21,744 nucleotides of DNA from Acidobacteriota bacterium. Lineage in GTDB: Bacteria > Acidobacteriota > Terriglobia > Terriglobales > Acidobacteriaceae. The translations under genes and the position numbers were made by a program. Location of the stretch: contig JAEZPW010000005.1 in the NCBI GenBank assembly GCA_023441255.1, forward strand, positions 1-21,744. Direction: 5' to 3'. Shown piece by piece: positions 14,098-20,547 of the stretch. Position 1 is the first letter of the stretch; each line of letters starts with the position of its first letter. The notes under the pieces are model-generated. The model was not told the DNA's origin, did not search any database, and was given only the letters and a program-made list of their open reading frames with translations.

Positions 14098-15807
14098 ATG
14101 CTGGACGTGTCAATTCTCGGTCCGTATCTGCAAAGCCTGAGCGCAGAACAACTGCGGTCCGCACTGAGCGGCTTCCTGCCGCAGGATGCCTCGCTTGAGC
14201 AGCGCGTCCGGGCGGTTGAAGATCTGTTGCGCAGTTCCGACGGACGCACATTTCGTGATGAGATGGGCCGGTGGATCGTCGACAATCTTGTTCCTGTAGA
14301 GTCGCTGGTTCCGGATGAATACGCCGAGTGGCGGCCGCCCGTGCGGGAGTCGATGTTGTTCGTCGTGTCCCATCTTTCCGAAGGCCGACTTGCTCCGAAA
14401 CTCGTTGAACAACTAGATTTGCCGGCGAAAACACCTCCTGAAGAACGTTTGCTGCGGCTTATCTCCAAGGTCCCCGGCCTTCAGAAATTGGGGCAGGTTC
14501 TTGCGCGCAACCGGCGCCTTCGTCCCTCGATGCGGGATGCGCTCTGCCAGCTCGAGAACGGCATCCGTGATGTCAGCGCCGAGGGGATGTGCGTTCTCAT
14601 CCGCCACCAACTCGGTGATCGGATTGAGAAGTTCGGCGTCGAGATCGAATCCGTCATCCTCTCGGAGGCCAGCGTCAGCGCCGTTGTGCCCTTTACATGG
14701 TTCAATCCTTCGGCAGGGAAGAGGGAGGACGCCGTATTCAAAGTGCTGAAACCGCATATCCCTGCATGTTTCGCGGAGGATATGGAATTTCTCCATCAAC
14801 TCGCGGCGCATTTCGGCACTAAGCACCGCGCCTACGGCTTTGCACCCAAGGTTCTCACGGACACTTTCAGCAAAGTGCGACGCCATCTGCGGCACGAAGT
14901 CAACTTCCTGCGTGAACAGCGCATGCTGCGACGCGCGCAAGCGGTGTACGAGTCTGTGCCGGGTATTCGTGTGCCGAAGGTGATCCGTGAACTATGCACG
15001 CCGACTATCACGGCCATGTCGAGGCATTACGGAGTCAAGGTGACCGATGCCGTCGGTGTCCTTTCGCCCAAGCAGCGGCGTCGCGTATCCGAGTTGCTTA
15101 TCAGGGCACTCGTTGCCACACCAGTATTCAGTACAGCTGCCGAAGCCATCTTCCATGCCGACCCTCACGCCGGGAACCTGCTCTACGACGTTGGTACGGG
15201 CGAGTTAACGATACTCGACTGGGCCCTCACCGAGCGACTTGCCCGCGATCAGCGCCGCCACCTGGCCCTGCTGTTCGCAACCGTTGGACTGCGCAACCCG
15301 GTAGGCGTCAGCCAGCAGATTGAGGCGCTCGCCGAGCGTCGGGTTCGCCGCGGTTCGCCCCGCGCCAAGCTCATCCGAAAAGAGGTCGCATCCTTTCTCG
15401 ACGAAATGCCGATCGTGTACATGCCATCGTCTGTAGACGCGATGCGTCTTCTGGAGCGCCTTGCCGTTAACGGAGTGCGTTTCCCGGCATCACTGATCAT
15501 GTTGTCAAAAGTGCTGTTCACGCTCGACGGCATACTGGCGGAAATTGGCGCAACCGACGTCTCACTGAGCGCTACGATGGGGCGTGAACTTCTCAGCAAA
15601 TGGCTGAGCAGTCGCAGAAGCTTCGGCACGCCTCTCACGTTCAAAGATTGGGTAGCCCTGCAGTTCGGAGCCGCGCTTTATACCGGACGCATACTTGTAC
15701 GCTGGGAAGAGAAGATGGTGGAGAAGTTGCTCACCGACACACTTGCCACAACTAAGTCAGCCGACGGCAGTGCGCTGCCCGCGCCGCGCGGCGATTCACG
15801 CGACTAG
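14098..15807 (+). CDS. UbiB/ABC1 (ADCK)-family atypical kinase-like protein
   Basis: The UbiB family has a protein-kinase-like fold with ATPase activity, linked to ubiquinone or other isoprenoid lipid metabolism. In this 569-residue protein the KxGQ-type segment QKLGQVLARNRRLRPS starts near 129. The SEASVSAVV loop (189-197) matches the Ala-rich nucleotide loop, and AVFKVLKP (212-219) carries the likely ATP-binding Lys. RHEVNFLREQRML (266-278) contains the conserved Glu, and FHADPHAGNLL (352-362) is the catalytic loop. The usual metal-binding DFG is ILDWALTERL here (D374 kept, FG replaced by WA). An extra N-terminal region of about 120 residues precedes the core. The two C-terminal TM helices of UbiB are not evident, so it may be soluble. 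No quinone-biosynthesis gene is adjacent. The family is confident; activity and substrate are unknown. Confidence 0.85.
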   Translation: MLDVSILGPYLQSLSAEQLRSALSGFLPQDASLEQRVRAVEDLLRSSDGRTFRDEMGRWIVDNLVPVESLVPDEYAEWRPPVRESMLFVVSHLSEGRLAPKLVEQLDLPAKTPPEERLLRLISKVPGLQKLGQVLARNRRLRPSMRDALCQLENGIRDVSAEGMCVLIRHQLGDRIEKFGVEIESVILSEASVSAVVPFTWFNPSAGKREDAVFKVLKPHIPACFAEDMEFLHQLAAHFGTKHRAYGFAPKVLTDTFSKVRRHLRHEVNFLREQRMLRRAQAVYESVPGIRVPKVIRELCTPTITAMSRHYGVKVTDAVGVLSPKQRRRVSELLIRALVATPVFSTAAEAIFHADPHAGNLLYDVGTGELTILDWALTERLARDQRRHLALLFATVGLRNPVGVSQQIEALAERRVRRGSPRAKLIRKEVASFLDEMPIVYMPSSVDAMRLLERLAVNGVRFPASLIMLSKVLFTLDGILAEIGATDVSLSATMGRELLSKWLSSRRSFGTPLTFKDWVALQFGAALYTGRILVRWEEKMVEKLLTDTLATTKSADGSALPAPRGDSRD

Positions 15808-15883
15808 CCCGAGCCAGACTTATATCCCCGGTTACCGCGACCGCTCTGCATCCGCGTCGAGGTAGTTCAGCCTGAAAGGCCGT

Positions 15884-16153
15884 TCACATCTGGTTGAGCC
15901 CTTGGTAGATCCATATCCCAAAGATCACCAGAATCAGCAGGCCTGAGGCCGCGCCAAATAGGCGCACCGGCAGCTGCAACTTGTTCATGCGAGCAAGGAG
16001 TGCCGTCTGCTCTTTCTCCATGTGCGACTCGGACTGGTCCAGGAACAGCTGATCATCCTCGTGCATGCTGAGGGTGCTGCGGTAAATGAGGAGAATCACA
16101 AGGATAGTAGTCAGAACGCCCCAGATCACCAGCAGCAACGTCAACAGTGACAT
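15884..16153 (-). CDS. Small two-TM membrane protein
   Basis: An 89-residue protein of unknown function. TM1 is at about 2-24 (SLLTLLLVIWGVLTTILVIL) and TM2 at about 68-86 (LFGAASGLLILVIFGIWIY). Between them is a charged, probably helical loop of about 40 residues (STLSMHEDDQLFLDQSESH and onward). Both termini would face the same side of the membrane. The ATG 16151-16153 has GAGGTGG about 6 bases upstream, which fixes the start; the longer open frame to 16354 is not used. It is apparently monocistronic, convergent with the UbiB-like gene and divergent from erpA. Confidence 0.75.
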   Translation of the reverse strand: MSLLTLLLVIWGVLTTILVILLIYRSTLSMHEDDQLFLDQSESHMEKEQTALLARMNKLQLPVRLFGAASGLLILVIFGIWIYQGLNQM

Positions 16154-16401
16154 ACGCCACCTCGATGGTTTTGCGAGCCGGCTCCCCACGTAACGACACT
16201 GCCCGGCATTTCGTCCCCCTCGCCCGGGCCGCGTCCATGGGGGCCTGTGCGGCACATTATATCGCTGCTTCGCAATTTGTGCGGCACTACCCGGAACATA
16301 ATCGCCAGGCTGCAACCCCGGCTCCGCTTGCGACCATCCGTAACCGATGTACATCTAAACCCTGTGTAGGTCCGTGTGCACACTACAGCCACTCTGGACC
16401 T

Positions 16402-16410
16402 TGCTATAAT
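16402..16410 (+). promoter_or_regulatory. Extended -10 promoter of erpA
   Basis: TGcTATAAT is a perfect consensus -10 with the extended TGn element. No good -35 is seen at the matching distance, as is usual for extended -10 promoters. Transcription would start near 16417, leaving about 22 bases with the SD (AGGAGAAG) before ATG 16439. Confidence 0.75.
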
Positions 16411-16438
16411 TTTAGCTAGTGACAGCTTAGGAGAAGAG

Positions 16439-16798
16439 ATGGCAACGACCCCTGACGTGACAACCAAAACGGCGCCGGTAACTTTCACTCCCAGTGCGAT
16501 TTCCAAGGTGAAAGAGATTATGGCGCAGCAGAACCCCGTGCCCGCTGGATTGCGCGTTGGCGTCGTCGGCGGTGGCTGCTCCGGCTTCCAGTACTCAATG
16601 CAGTTTGAGAACGGCGCCGGCATGATGGATAAGACATTCGAGTTCGACGGACTGAAGGTATTTGTCGACGCGACGTCGCTTATGTATCTGAGTGGCGCCA
16701 CGGTCGACTACGTCGAGACGCTGGAAGGCGCAGGGTTCAAGTTTGAGAACCCCAATGTGCGCAGCACGTGCGGCTGCGGGTCTTCGTTCCAGGCCTAA
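16439..16798 (+). CDS. erpA: A-type iron-sulfur cluster carrier ErpA
   Basis: Receives Fe-S clusters from the assembly scaffold and inserts them into apoproteins, including isoprenoid-pathway and respiratory enzymes. The 119-residue protein has the three cluster-binding cysteines: C47 in GGGCSGFQY, and C111 and C113 in STCGCGSSF. The C-terminal CGCGSSF ending favours ErpA over IscA. The central YLSGATVDYVETLEGAGFKFENPN also fits ErpA closely. The start at ATG 16439 follows an AGGAGAAG SD and a strong extended -10 promoter. It is a single-gene unit closed by a terminator at 16822-16856. No isc or suf genes are within the window. Confidence 0.95.
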   Translation: MATTPDVTTKTAPVTFTPSAISKVKEIMAQQNPVPAGLRVGVVGGGCSGFQYSMQFENGAGMMDKTFEFDGLKVFVDATSLMYLSGATVDYVETLEGAGFKFENPNVRSTCGCGSSFQA

Positions 16799-16821
16799 CC
16801 GCGTTTTCCGCGCAGAAGATT

Positions 16822-16856
16822 CAGCCCTCGCCAGCACGGCGGGGGCTGTTGCTTTT
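16822..16856 (+). terminator. Intrinsic terminator after erpA
   Basis: An 11-bp stem CAGCCCTCGCC (16822-16832) / GGCGGGGGCTG (16838-16848), with one G-U pair and a 5-base loop, is followed by TTGCTTTT. It begins 23 bases after the erpA stop codon. Confidence 0.8.
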
Positions 16857-16885
16857 GGCGCACAAGGCTTAAGTACGTGCCTTCT

Positions 16886-17749
16886 TCAACGAGGCGGGTT
16901 TGAGCCGCCCGCAGGCTGACCGAACGTGCTGGGCTGACCAAAGGTGCTGGGCTGACCAAAAGGACTGCCTCCGGGACCGCCCTGCGGAGTCGTCGTGGTC
17001 ATTCCCCCGAAACCTGCGGCCCCGGCCTGTATCGGTACGTAAGGACCTTTAATCAGGCCGCCGCGGTCCATCGTCGGGTCGTATATGAACTCCCACTGGT
17101 TGTAGTGATCCTTGTCGTTGAATGCCTTGAGCGACTGTTTCTCGCTCGTGCTGGCCACCCCGATCACCGGTCCACCCCCGAAACTTGGTCCGCCGCCGAT
17201 CGGCTTCGCTATGTCGGTCGGCTGGCCACTGGGCTGCATCCCAGCGGCGGTCCCGCCAAAGCTGCCTGCTGGCGAACCTCCCAACGTACTCGAGTTGCCG
17301 AAACCGCTGGTCGTACTTGAGTTGCCGAAACCACTGGTAGATGAACTCGATGACGTGTCGCTCGTGGCAACTCCCGGTCCCGTGGCCGATCCGGGCGCCT
17401 TCGGCGTCAGCTTCACTTCACCGAAATGAAGGAGCCGAAAGTCCTGCCCGGTGATCGGATCTTTGTAGCGTTTCCTCAGAAATCGAATGTTGTTCGTATT
17501 GTCAAGCTGGTCAAGGCTGACAGGGTAGCGACCGAACTTCTTGTAAAACTTCTTTATCGCGCGAGCGTACTGCGCGCCCCGGTGCACCAGTTCGTCTTCC
17601 CGGTCCCGTTTTATCTGCGTGGCCAGATTCGGCCCGGTTATCACCGCGGCCATGGCGATCAGCGTCACCATGAGCATCAGAACGATAAGGACGTATCCTT
17701 CCGTGCCGTTGCGCCGCCTTGGCCGCCTTTTGAAGTTTCCGAGGAGCAT
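16886..17749 (-). CDS. Type II secretion/type IV pilus pseudopilin-like protein with Gly/Ser-rich repeat tail
   Basis: The N-terminus has a basic leader (KRRPRRRNGTEG), a prepilin-peptidase-like site after Gly18, and the hydrophobic helix YVLIVLMLMVTLIAMAAVI (19-37). The usual Glu5 after the cleavage site is absent. Next comes a GspG-like block: DREDELVHRGAQYARAIKKF, then FGRYPVSLDQL and RKRYKDPITGQDF. From about residue 118 to the end the protein is unusual. It is Gly/Ser/Pro-rich with two TSGFGNSST-type units, and ends in FGQPST repeats. A short ordered segment near 210-235 (DHYNQWEFIYDPTMDRG) resembles the C-terminal part of pseudopilins. It is the last gene of the pil cluster, 25 bases after the pilP-like gene. 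It could be a minor pseudopilin or an accessory factor. At 287 residues it is about twice the length of typical GspG. Confidence 0.75.
   Translation of the reverse strand: MLLGNFKRRPRRRNGTEGYVLIVLMLMVTLIAMAAVITGPNLATQIKRDREDELVHRGAQYARAIKKFYKKFGRYPVSLDQLDNTNNIRFLRKRYKDPITGQDFRLLHFGEVKLTPKAPGSATGPGVATSDTSSSSSTSGFGNSSTTSGFGNSSTLGGSPAGSFGGTAAGMQPSGQPTDIAKPIGGGPSFGGGPVIGVASTSEKQSLKAFNDKDHYNQWEFIYDPTMDRGGLIKGPYVPIQAGAAGFGGMTTTTPQGGPGGSPFGQPSTFGQPSTFGQPAGGSNPPR
16914..16967. repeat. Three tandem 18-bp units in the pseudopilin gene
   Basis: Units at 16914-16931, 16932-16949 and 16950-16967 share GGCTGACC and end in near-identical sequence. They encode FGQPST/FGQPST/FGQPAG at the C-terminus of the minus-strand gene. 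They are contiguous and in frame, so they are a coding repeat, not a CRISPR. Confidence 0.9.
17287..17340. repeat. Two tandem 27-bp units in the pseudopilin gene
   Basis: 17287-17313 and 17314-17340 differ at only three positions. They encode two copies of a nine-residue unit (GFGNSST with flanking Ser/Thr) in the low-complexity middle of the protein. The near identity at DNA level suggests a recent in-frame duplication that may vary in copy number between strains. Confidence 0.9.
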
Positions 17750-17774
17750 AAGAACAGCTGCTTAAACCTGCGCC

Positions 17775-18398
17775 TCATCCCTGCGTCAAGGGAATCGTCT
17801 GCGTGTTGTTGCTCAGCACATCCTGTATCTCGACCGATGTCGGGTTGATCTTCACAACCCGATAGCGGCCGGCGACAATGTCACCTTCGCGAGCCGTAAA
17901 GACCGTATCGTTCTGAGAAAGAAATATGCTCTTGCGCCCCGACCGGTTTGCGTAACCGTAGAACTTCAGATTGATCGGCGGTGGTGGCGGCGGAGTGTAC
18001 TGCGGAGGAGGAGTCGGTGCCGGGTTCTTGTCCGTGCGAACCGGGAATTTCGGCTCCGGAATCCTCTCCGGCTCGCCGCTGAAGATATCCCGGCCTACTC
18101 CTTTGTACTCCATGTCCTCGCTGCTCTTTAGCAGGTCAAGCCGGAGCCGTGGATCCAGCGATGGTTTCAGCGCGGCGCTCAGCGTCTTCTCTTTACGGGC
18201 CGCGGAAGTGTTGCGCGCTGCTCCGCTTTTCCCGGTCGTTGCAGTCGCCGGCGAAGTACGCACTCCGGCCCGCGGAGCCGCCGGACTAGCCACACTCGTC
18301 GCAGGTGCCGTCATCATTCGGATGAACAGCAGCACCGCCACCAGCAGAAGTCCGCCGGCGATCATCGTTGCTTTTCGGTTCTCGGTGCCGACCTTCAT
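17775..18398 (-). CDS. pilP: PilP/GspC-like inner-membrane pilus assembly protein
   Basis: In type IV pilus systems PilP links the inner-membrane PilN-PilO complex to the outer-membrane secretin. This 207-residue protein has an N-terminal TM helix (about 11-28, TMIAGGLLLVAVLLFIRM), an Ala/Ser/Thr-rich linker and a Pro-rich segment (PTPPPQYTPPPPPPINLK). A C-terminal beta domain follows, from FYGYANRSGRKSIFLS through REGDIVAGRYRVVKI and SVEIQDV, which matches the PilP/GspC homology-region fold. PilP proper is usually a lipoprotein; here a TM helix replaces the lipobox, which is more GspC-like. The assignment leans on position directly after pilM-pilN-pilO. The start overlaps the pilO stop by 4 bases (18395-18398). 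Confidence 0.8.
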   Translation of the reverse strand: MKVGTENRKATMIAGGLLLVAVLLFIRMMTAPATSVASPAAPRAGVRTSPATATTGKSGAARNTSAARKEKTLSAALKPSLDPRLRLDLLKSSEDMEYKGVGRDIFSGEPERIPEPKFPVRTDKNPAPTPPPQYTPPPPPPINLKFYGYANRSGRKSIFLSQNDTVFTAREGDIVAGRYRVVKINPTSVEIQDVLSNNTQTIPLTQG

Positions 18399-18940
18399 GC
18401 CGTCGCCTCGCTGCGAATGTAGGCTTCCATCTCTATCTGGAGGCGTACGCTGCCGCCCTGGGCCTCACCAAGGGAGATACTATTGATGATGAAAAACAAC
18501 TTGTCCCGCTCGAGCGCGTTGATGAACTTTGCTTCCTGACCGTACTTTCCGCTCAGGACGGCCTGCACGACAACGCGCCGCACGCCCGGCAACTCCGTTT
18601 CCTCGGTCTGATACTTCGCCGAAGCAAGAGTCACGCCGTGCTCTTTTGCGAGCCTTCCCAATTCGTCCGGAACACTTGCGAACCGGGGAGGCAGGCGTTC
18701 ACCAAGAAACCGGTTGATCTCTGCCTTGGCCTCTACCACTTTGGTATCGATCCCTTGCAGCGGAAGAGTCTCGCGCGTCTTCGTCTGCAATTCAGCCCAG
18801 AGTGCCGAGAGCTCCTGTTGGCTTCGCCGTGCCGACCTGCCGATTGGAGAAATCAATATGATCCCGCACACAAGGTCGATCGAAAGCAGAATGACCAGGA
18901 TCAGCTGATACTTTCGGTTCAACTTTCGCAGGTCGGTCAT
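18395..18940 (-). CDS. pilO: Type IV pilus inner-membrane protein PilO
   Basis: PilO forms heterodimers with PilN in the inner-membrane alignment complex. The 181-residue protein has a short cytoplasmic start (MTDLRKLNRKYQ), one TM helix (about 12-31, LILVILLSIDLVCGIILIS) and a coiled-coil stretch with Gln/Glu/Leu (QQELSALWAELQTKTRE). A ferredoxin-like periplasmic domain ends in SVRLQIEMEAYIRSE. The layout and length match PilO. It overlaps both neighbours by 4 bases (pilN stop at 18937-18940, pilP start at 18395-18398), so the subunits are translationally coupled, as expected for a fixed-stoichiometry complex. Confidence 0.87.
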   Translation of the reverse strand: MTDLRKLNRKYQLILVILLSIDLVCGIILISPIGRSARRSQQELSALWAELQTKTRETLPLQGIDTKVVEAKAEINRFLGERLPPRFASVPDELGRLAKEHGVTLASAKYQTEETELPGVRRVVVQAVLSGKYGQEAKFINALERDKLFFIINSISLGEAQGGSVRLQIEMEAYIRSEATA

Positions 18941-19572
18941 AGCTGGCCTCCTGCCCGTGCTTCCGTAGCAGGCTTCTCCTGCAATGACTGGGACGGCTGC
19001 GGCCGGTCATAAGAGGGGATGTACAAAGATACTATGTCAAACTGCAGCTTAGTGCCTTCCTTCGACTGACTCGTAGTCTCGTTCACCATCGCCGCATCTC
19101 GAAAGTGCGGCGATTCTTCCAGTCGTCGCACCAGATCGATTGCGCGCTCGCGCGACCCGCCAACCACAATGTGGATCTGCAGCTGGCTCTGCTCATTGAT
19201 CTCAGGTCGTATGTTCATGACTTGCAGGCCCGGCGGGAGCAGATGTTCCAGGTCACTCAGAATCTCGGTCCACGAGAAAGCCTTTCGCGCGATCAATGCA
19301 TTGATGAACTGCGACTGGTCGCGCGTGGTGCGGTTTTCCGGGCGATTCAGAAAAGCTTGTGCCTGTGCCGTGATCTGCTCACGTTGGGCGATCTGCGCCC
19401 GCAGCTCATTCTTCTGGGCATTGCTTGAACGCCATGCCAGCACTGACACAACTGTGGCGTAGACCAGGCCCACCGTAACGAGTCCGACCAGCGCGATCAA
19501 GAGAGACCAACGTACCACGAACCGGCGAACATCCTGGTACGGTTGACTAGCGAGATTTATGTTGACGCGCAT
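18937..19572 (-). CDS. pilN: Type IV pilus assembly protein PilN
   Basis: PilN spans the inner membrane; its short cytoplasmic N-terminus binds PilM and its periplasmic domain pairs with PilO. The N-terminus MRVNINLASQPY contains the INLA motif that docks into the PilM groove. A TM helix follows at about 23-47 (SLLIALVGLVTVGLVYATVVSVLAW), then a coiled coil (NELRAQIAQREQITAQAQ) and a periplasmic alpha/beta domain (SDLEHLLPPGLQVMNI, QIHIVVGG). The length, 211 residues, is normal. The start ATG (19570-19572) overlaps the pilM stop by one base in a TAATG junction, pointing to coupled translation. Confidence 0.92.
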   Translation of the reverse strand: MRVNINLASQPYQDVRRFVVRWSLLIALVGLVTVGLVYATVVSVLAWRSSNAQKNELRAQIAQREQITAQAQAFLNRPENRTTRDQSQFINALIARKAFSWTEILSDLEHLLPPGLQVMNIRPEINEQSQLQIHIVVGGSRERAIDLVRRLEESPHFRDAAMVNETTSQSKEGTKLQFDIVSLYIPSYDRPQPSQSLQEKPATEARAGGQL

Positions 19573-20462
19573 TATGAGATCAACGCTCCCACGATTCCGC
19601 CCATGAAAGCGCGTTGGTTTCCGGCGCCAGGTCCGGCCATCGATGAATCCACGAGTTCCTGAACCTGCAATCCGGTGTGCTTTTCGATCGCCGTTGCCAC
19701 CGGGTCCACGGCGGCTAAGCCGCCCACCAGTGCTCGCTGCACCTTCAGGCCGTACGTATCCTGGAAGAACACCAACGAAGGATACGTGTCCTCGGCAAGT
19801 TGTTCGCCGTCCACGGTGCCGCCTGCGAGTTCGATTGTCCGGAAAAGCAGCAGCTCATCGGCATGACTTATTGCGAGGCTCACTACCTCCGAAGCTACCT
19901 TGGCCACCAGAACAGGGCTGCTCGTGTCCACCGCCGAGAGTGCCGCAATCGTGCTCGGGACCACCACGCCCGGGGCGAATCCCGCATCTCGGACAACCGC
20001 TTCGTACTCTTCGATGACCGAGGGCAAAGCCACCACTGCGACCACCCTGATGTTCCCGGCCCCGCGTCGCACGTCGAACGATACACGTGCCCGATCGATG
20101 TCAAAGGGCAACGACTTCTTGAGCCTGAAGCGCACGACTGAATCGGCGTCCTGCTGCTTCACCGGAAGATCATCGAAATCGAGCAGCGCGATACGGCAGG
20201 CGGCGTCCGGAATGACGAGGATAATATCCTTCTGGCGTCCGCCCACCGCATTCAGCACGTCTGCCACGGCCCCCGCGACTGCCGGCCGGTCCCCAATATT
20301 TGCATTAGTCAAGCCGGGGGTCACGTTTCCTTTTTGCAGGGTTCGCGAGCTGCTGATCTCAAGCATGTTGCCCGCGTCCGTGGCTCGTGCCCCTAGCACG
20401 CGGTCGGCGCTGATCTCGCAAGCGATCTTCAACTTCTTAATATCGTTCGTGTTCCCGTTCAT
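19572..20462 (-). CDS. pilM: Type IV pilus assembly ATPase-like protein PilM
   Basis: A cytoplasmic actin/FtsA-fold protein that binds ATP and the N-terminal tail of PilN, and links the extension ATPase to the membrane complex. The 296-residue protein has PilM-like blocks: KIACEISADRVLGAR at the first phosphate loop, DIILVIPDAACRIALLDFDDLP, and the RFRLKKSLPFDIDRARVSFDV segment typical of the family. These are followed by VVAVVALPSVIEEYE and a C-terminal LVGGLAAV. It is shorter than the usual 340-370 residues. The start ATG is 20460-20462, with a weak SD. It lies 85 bases after pilB on the same strand and couples to pilN through TAATG. Confidence 0.88.
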   Translation of the reverse strand: MNGNTNDIKKLKIACEISADRVLGARATDAGNMLEISSSRTLQKGNVTPGLTNANIGDRPAVAGAVADVLNAVGGRQKDIILVIPDAACRIALLDFDDLPVKQQDADSVVRFRLKKSLPFDIDRARVSFDVRRGAGNIRVVAVVALPSVIEEYEAVVRDAGFAPGVVVPSTIAALSAVDTSSPVLVAKVASEVVSLAISHADELLLFRTIELAGGTVDGEQLAEDTYPSLVFFQDTYGLKVQRALVGGLAAVDPVATAIEKHTGLQVQELVDSSMAGPGAGNQRAFMGGIVGALIS

Positions 20463-20547
20463 TCAGTACCATTGGCTTTCGTTTTGACCACGCGGCAAGC
20501 TCTCGCCTCCGCTTCAGCTATAACGTCGGCGGGCTGGTCCCGGCTGC

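Noticed and set aside
16914..16967. Short tandem repeats considered as a CRISPR
   Set aside because: Units are 18 bp, contiguous without spacers, and in frame within a coding sequence.
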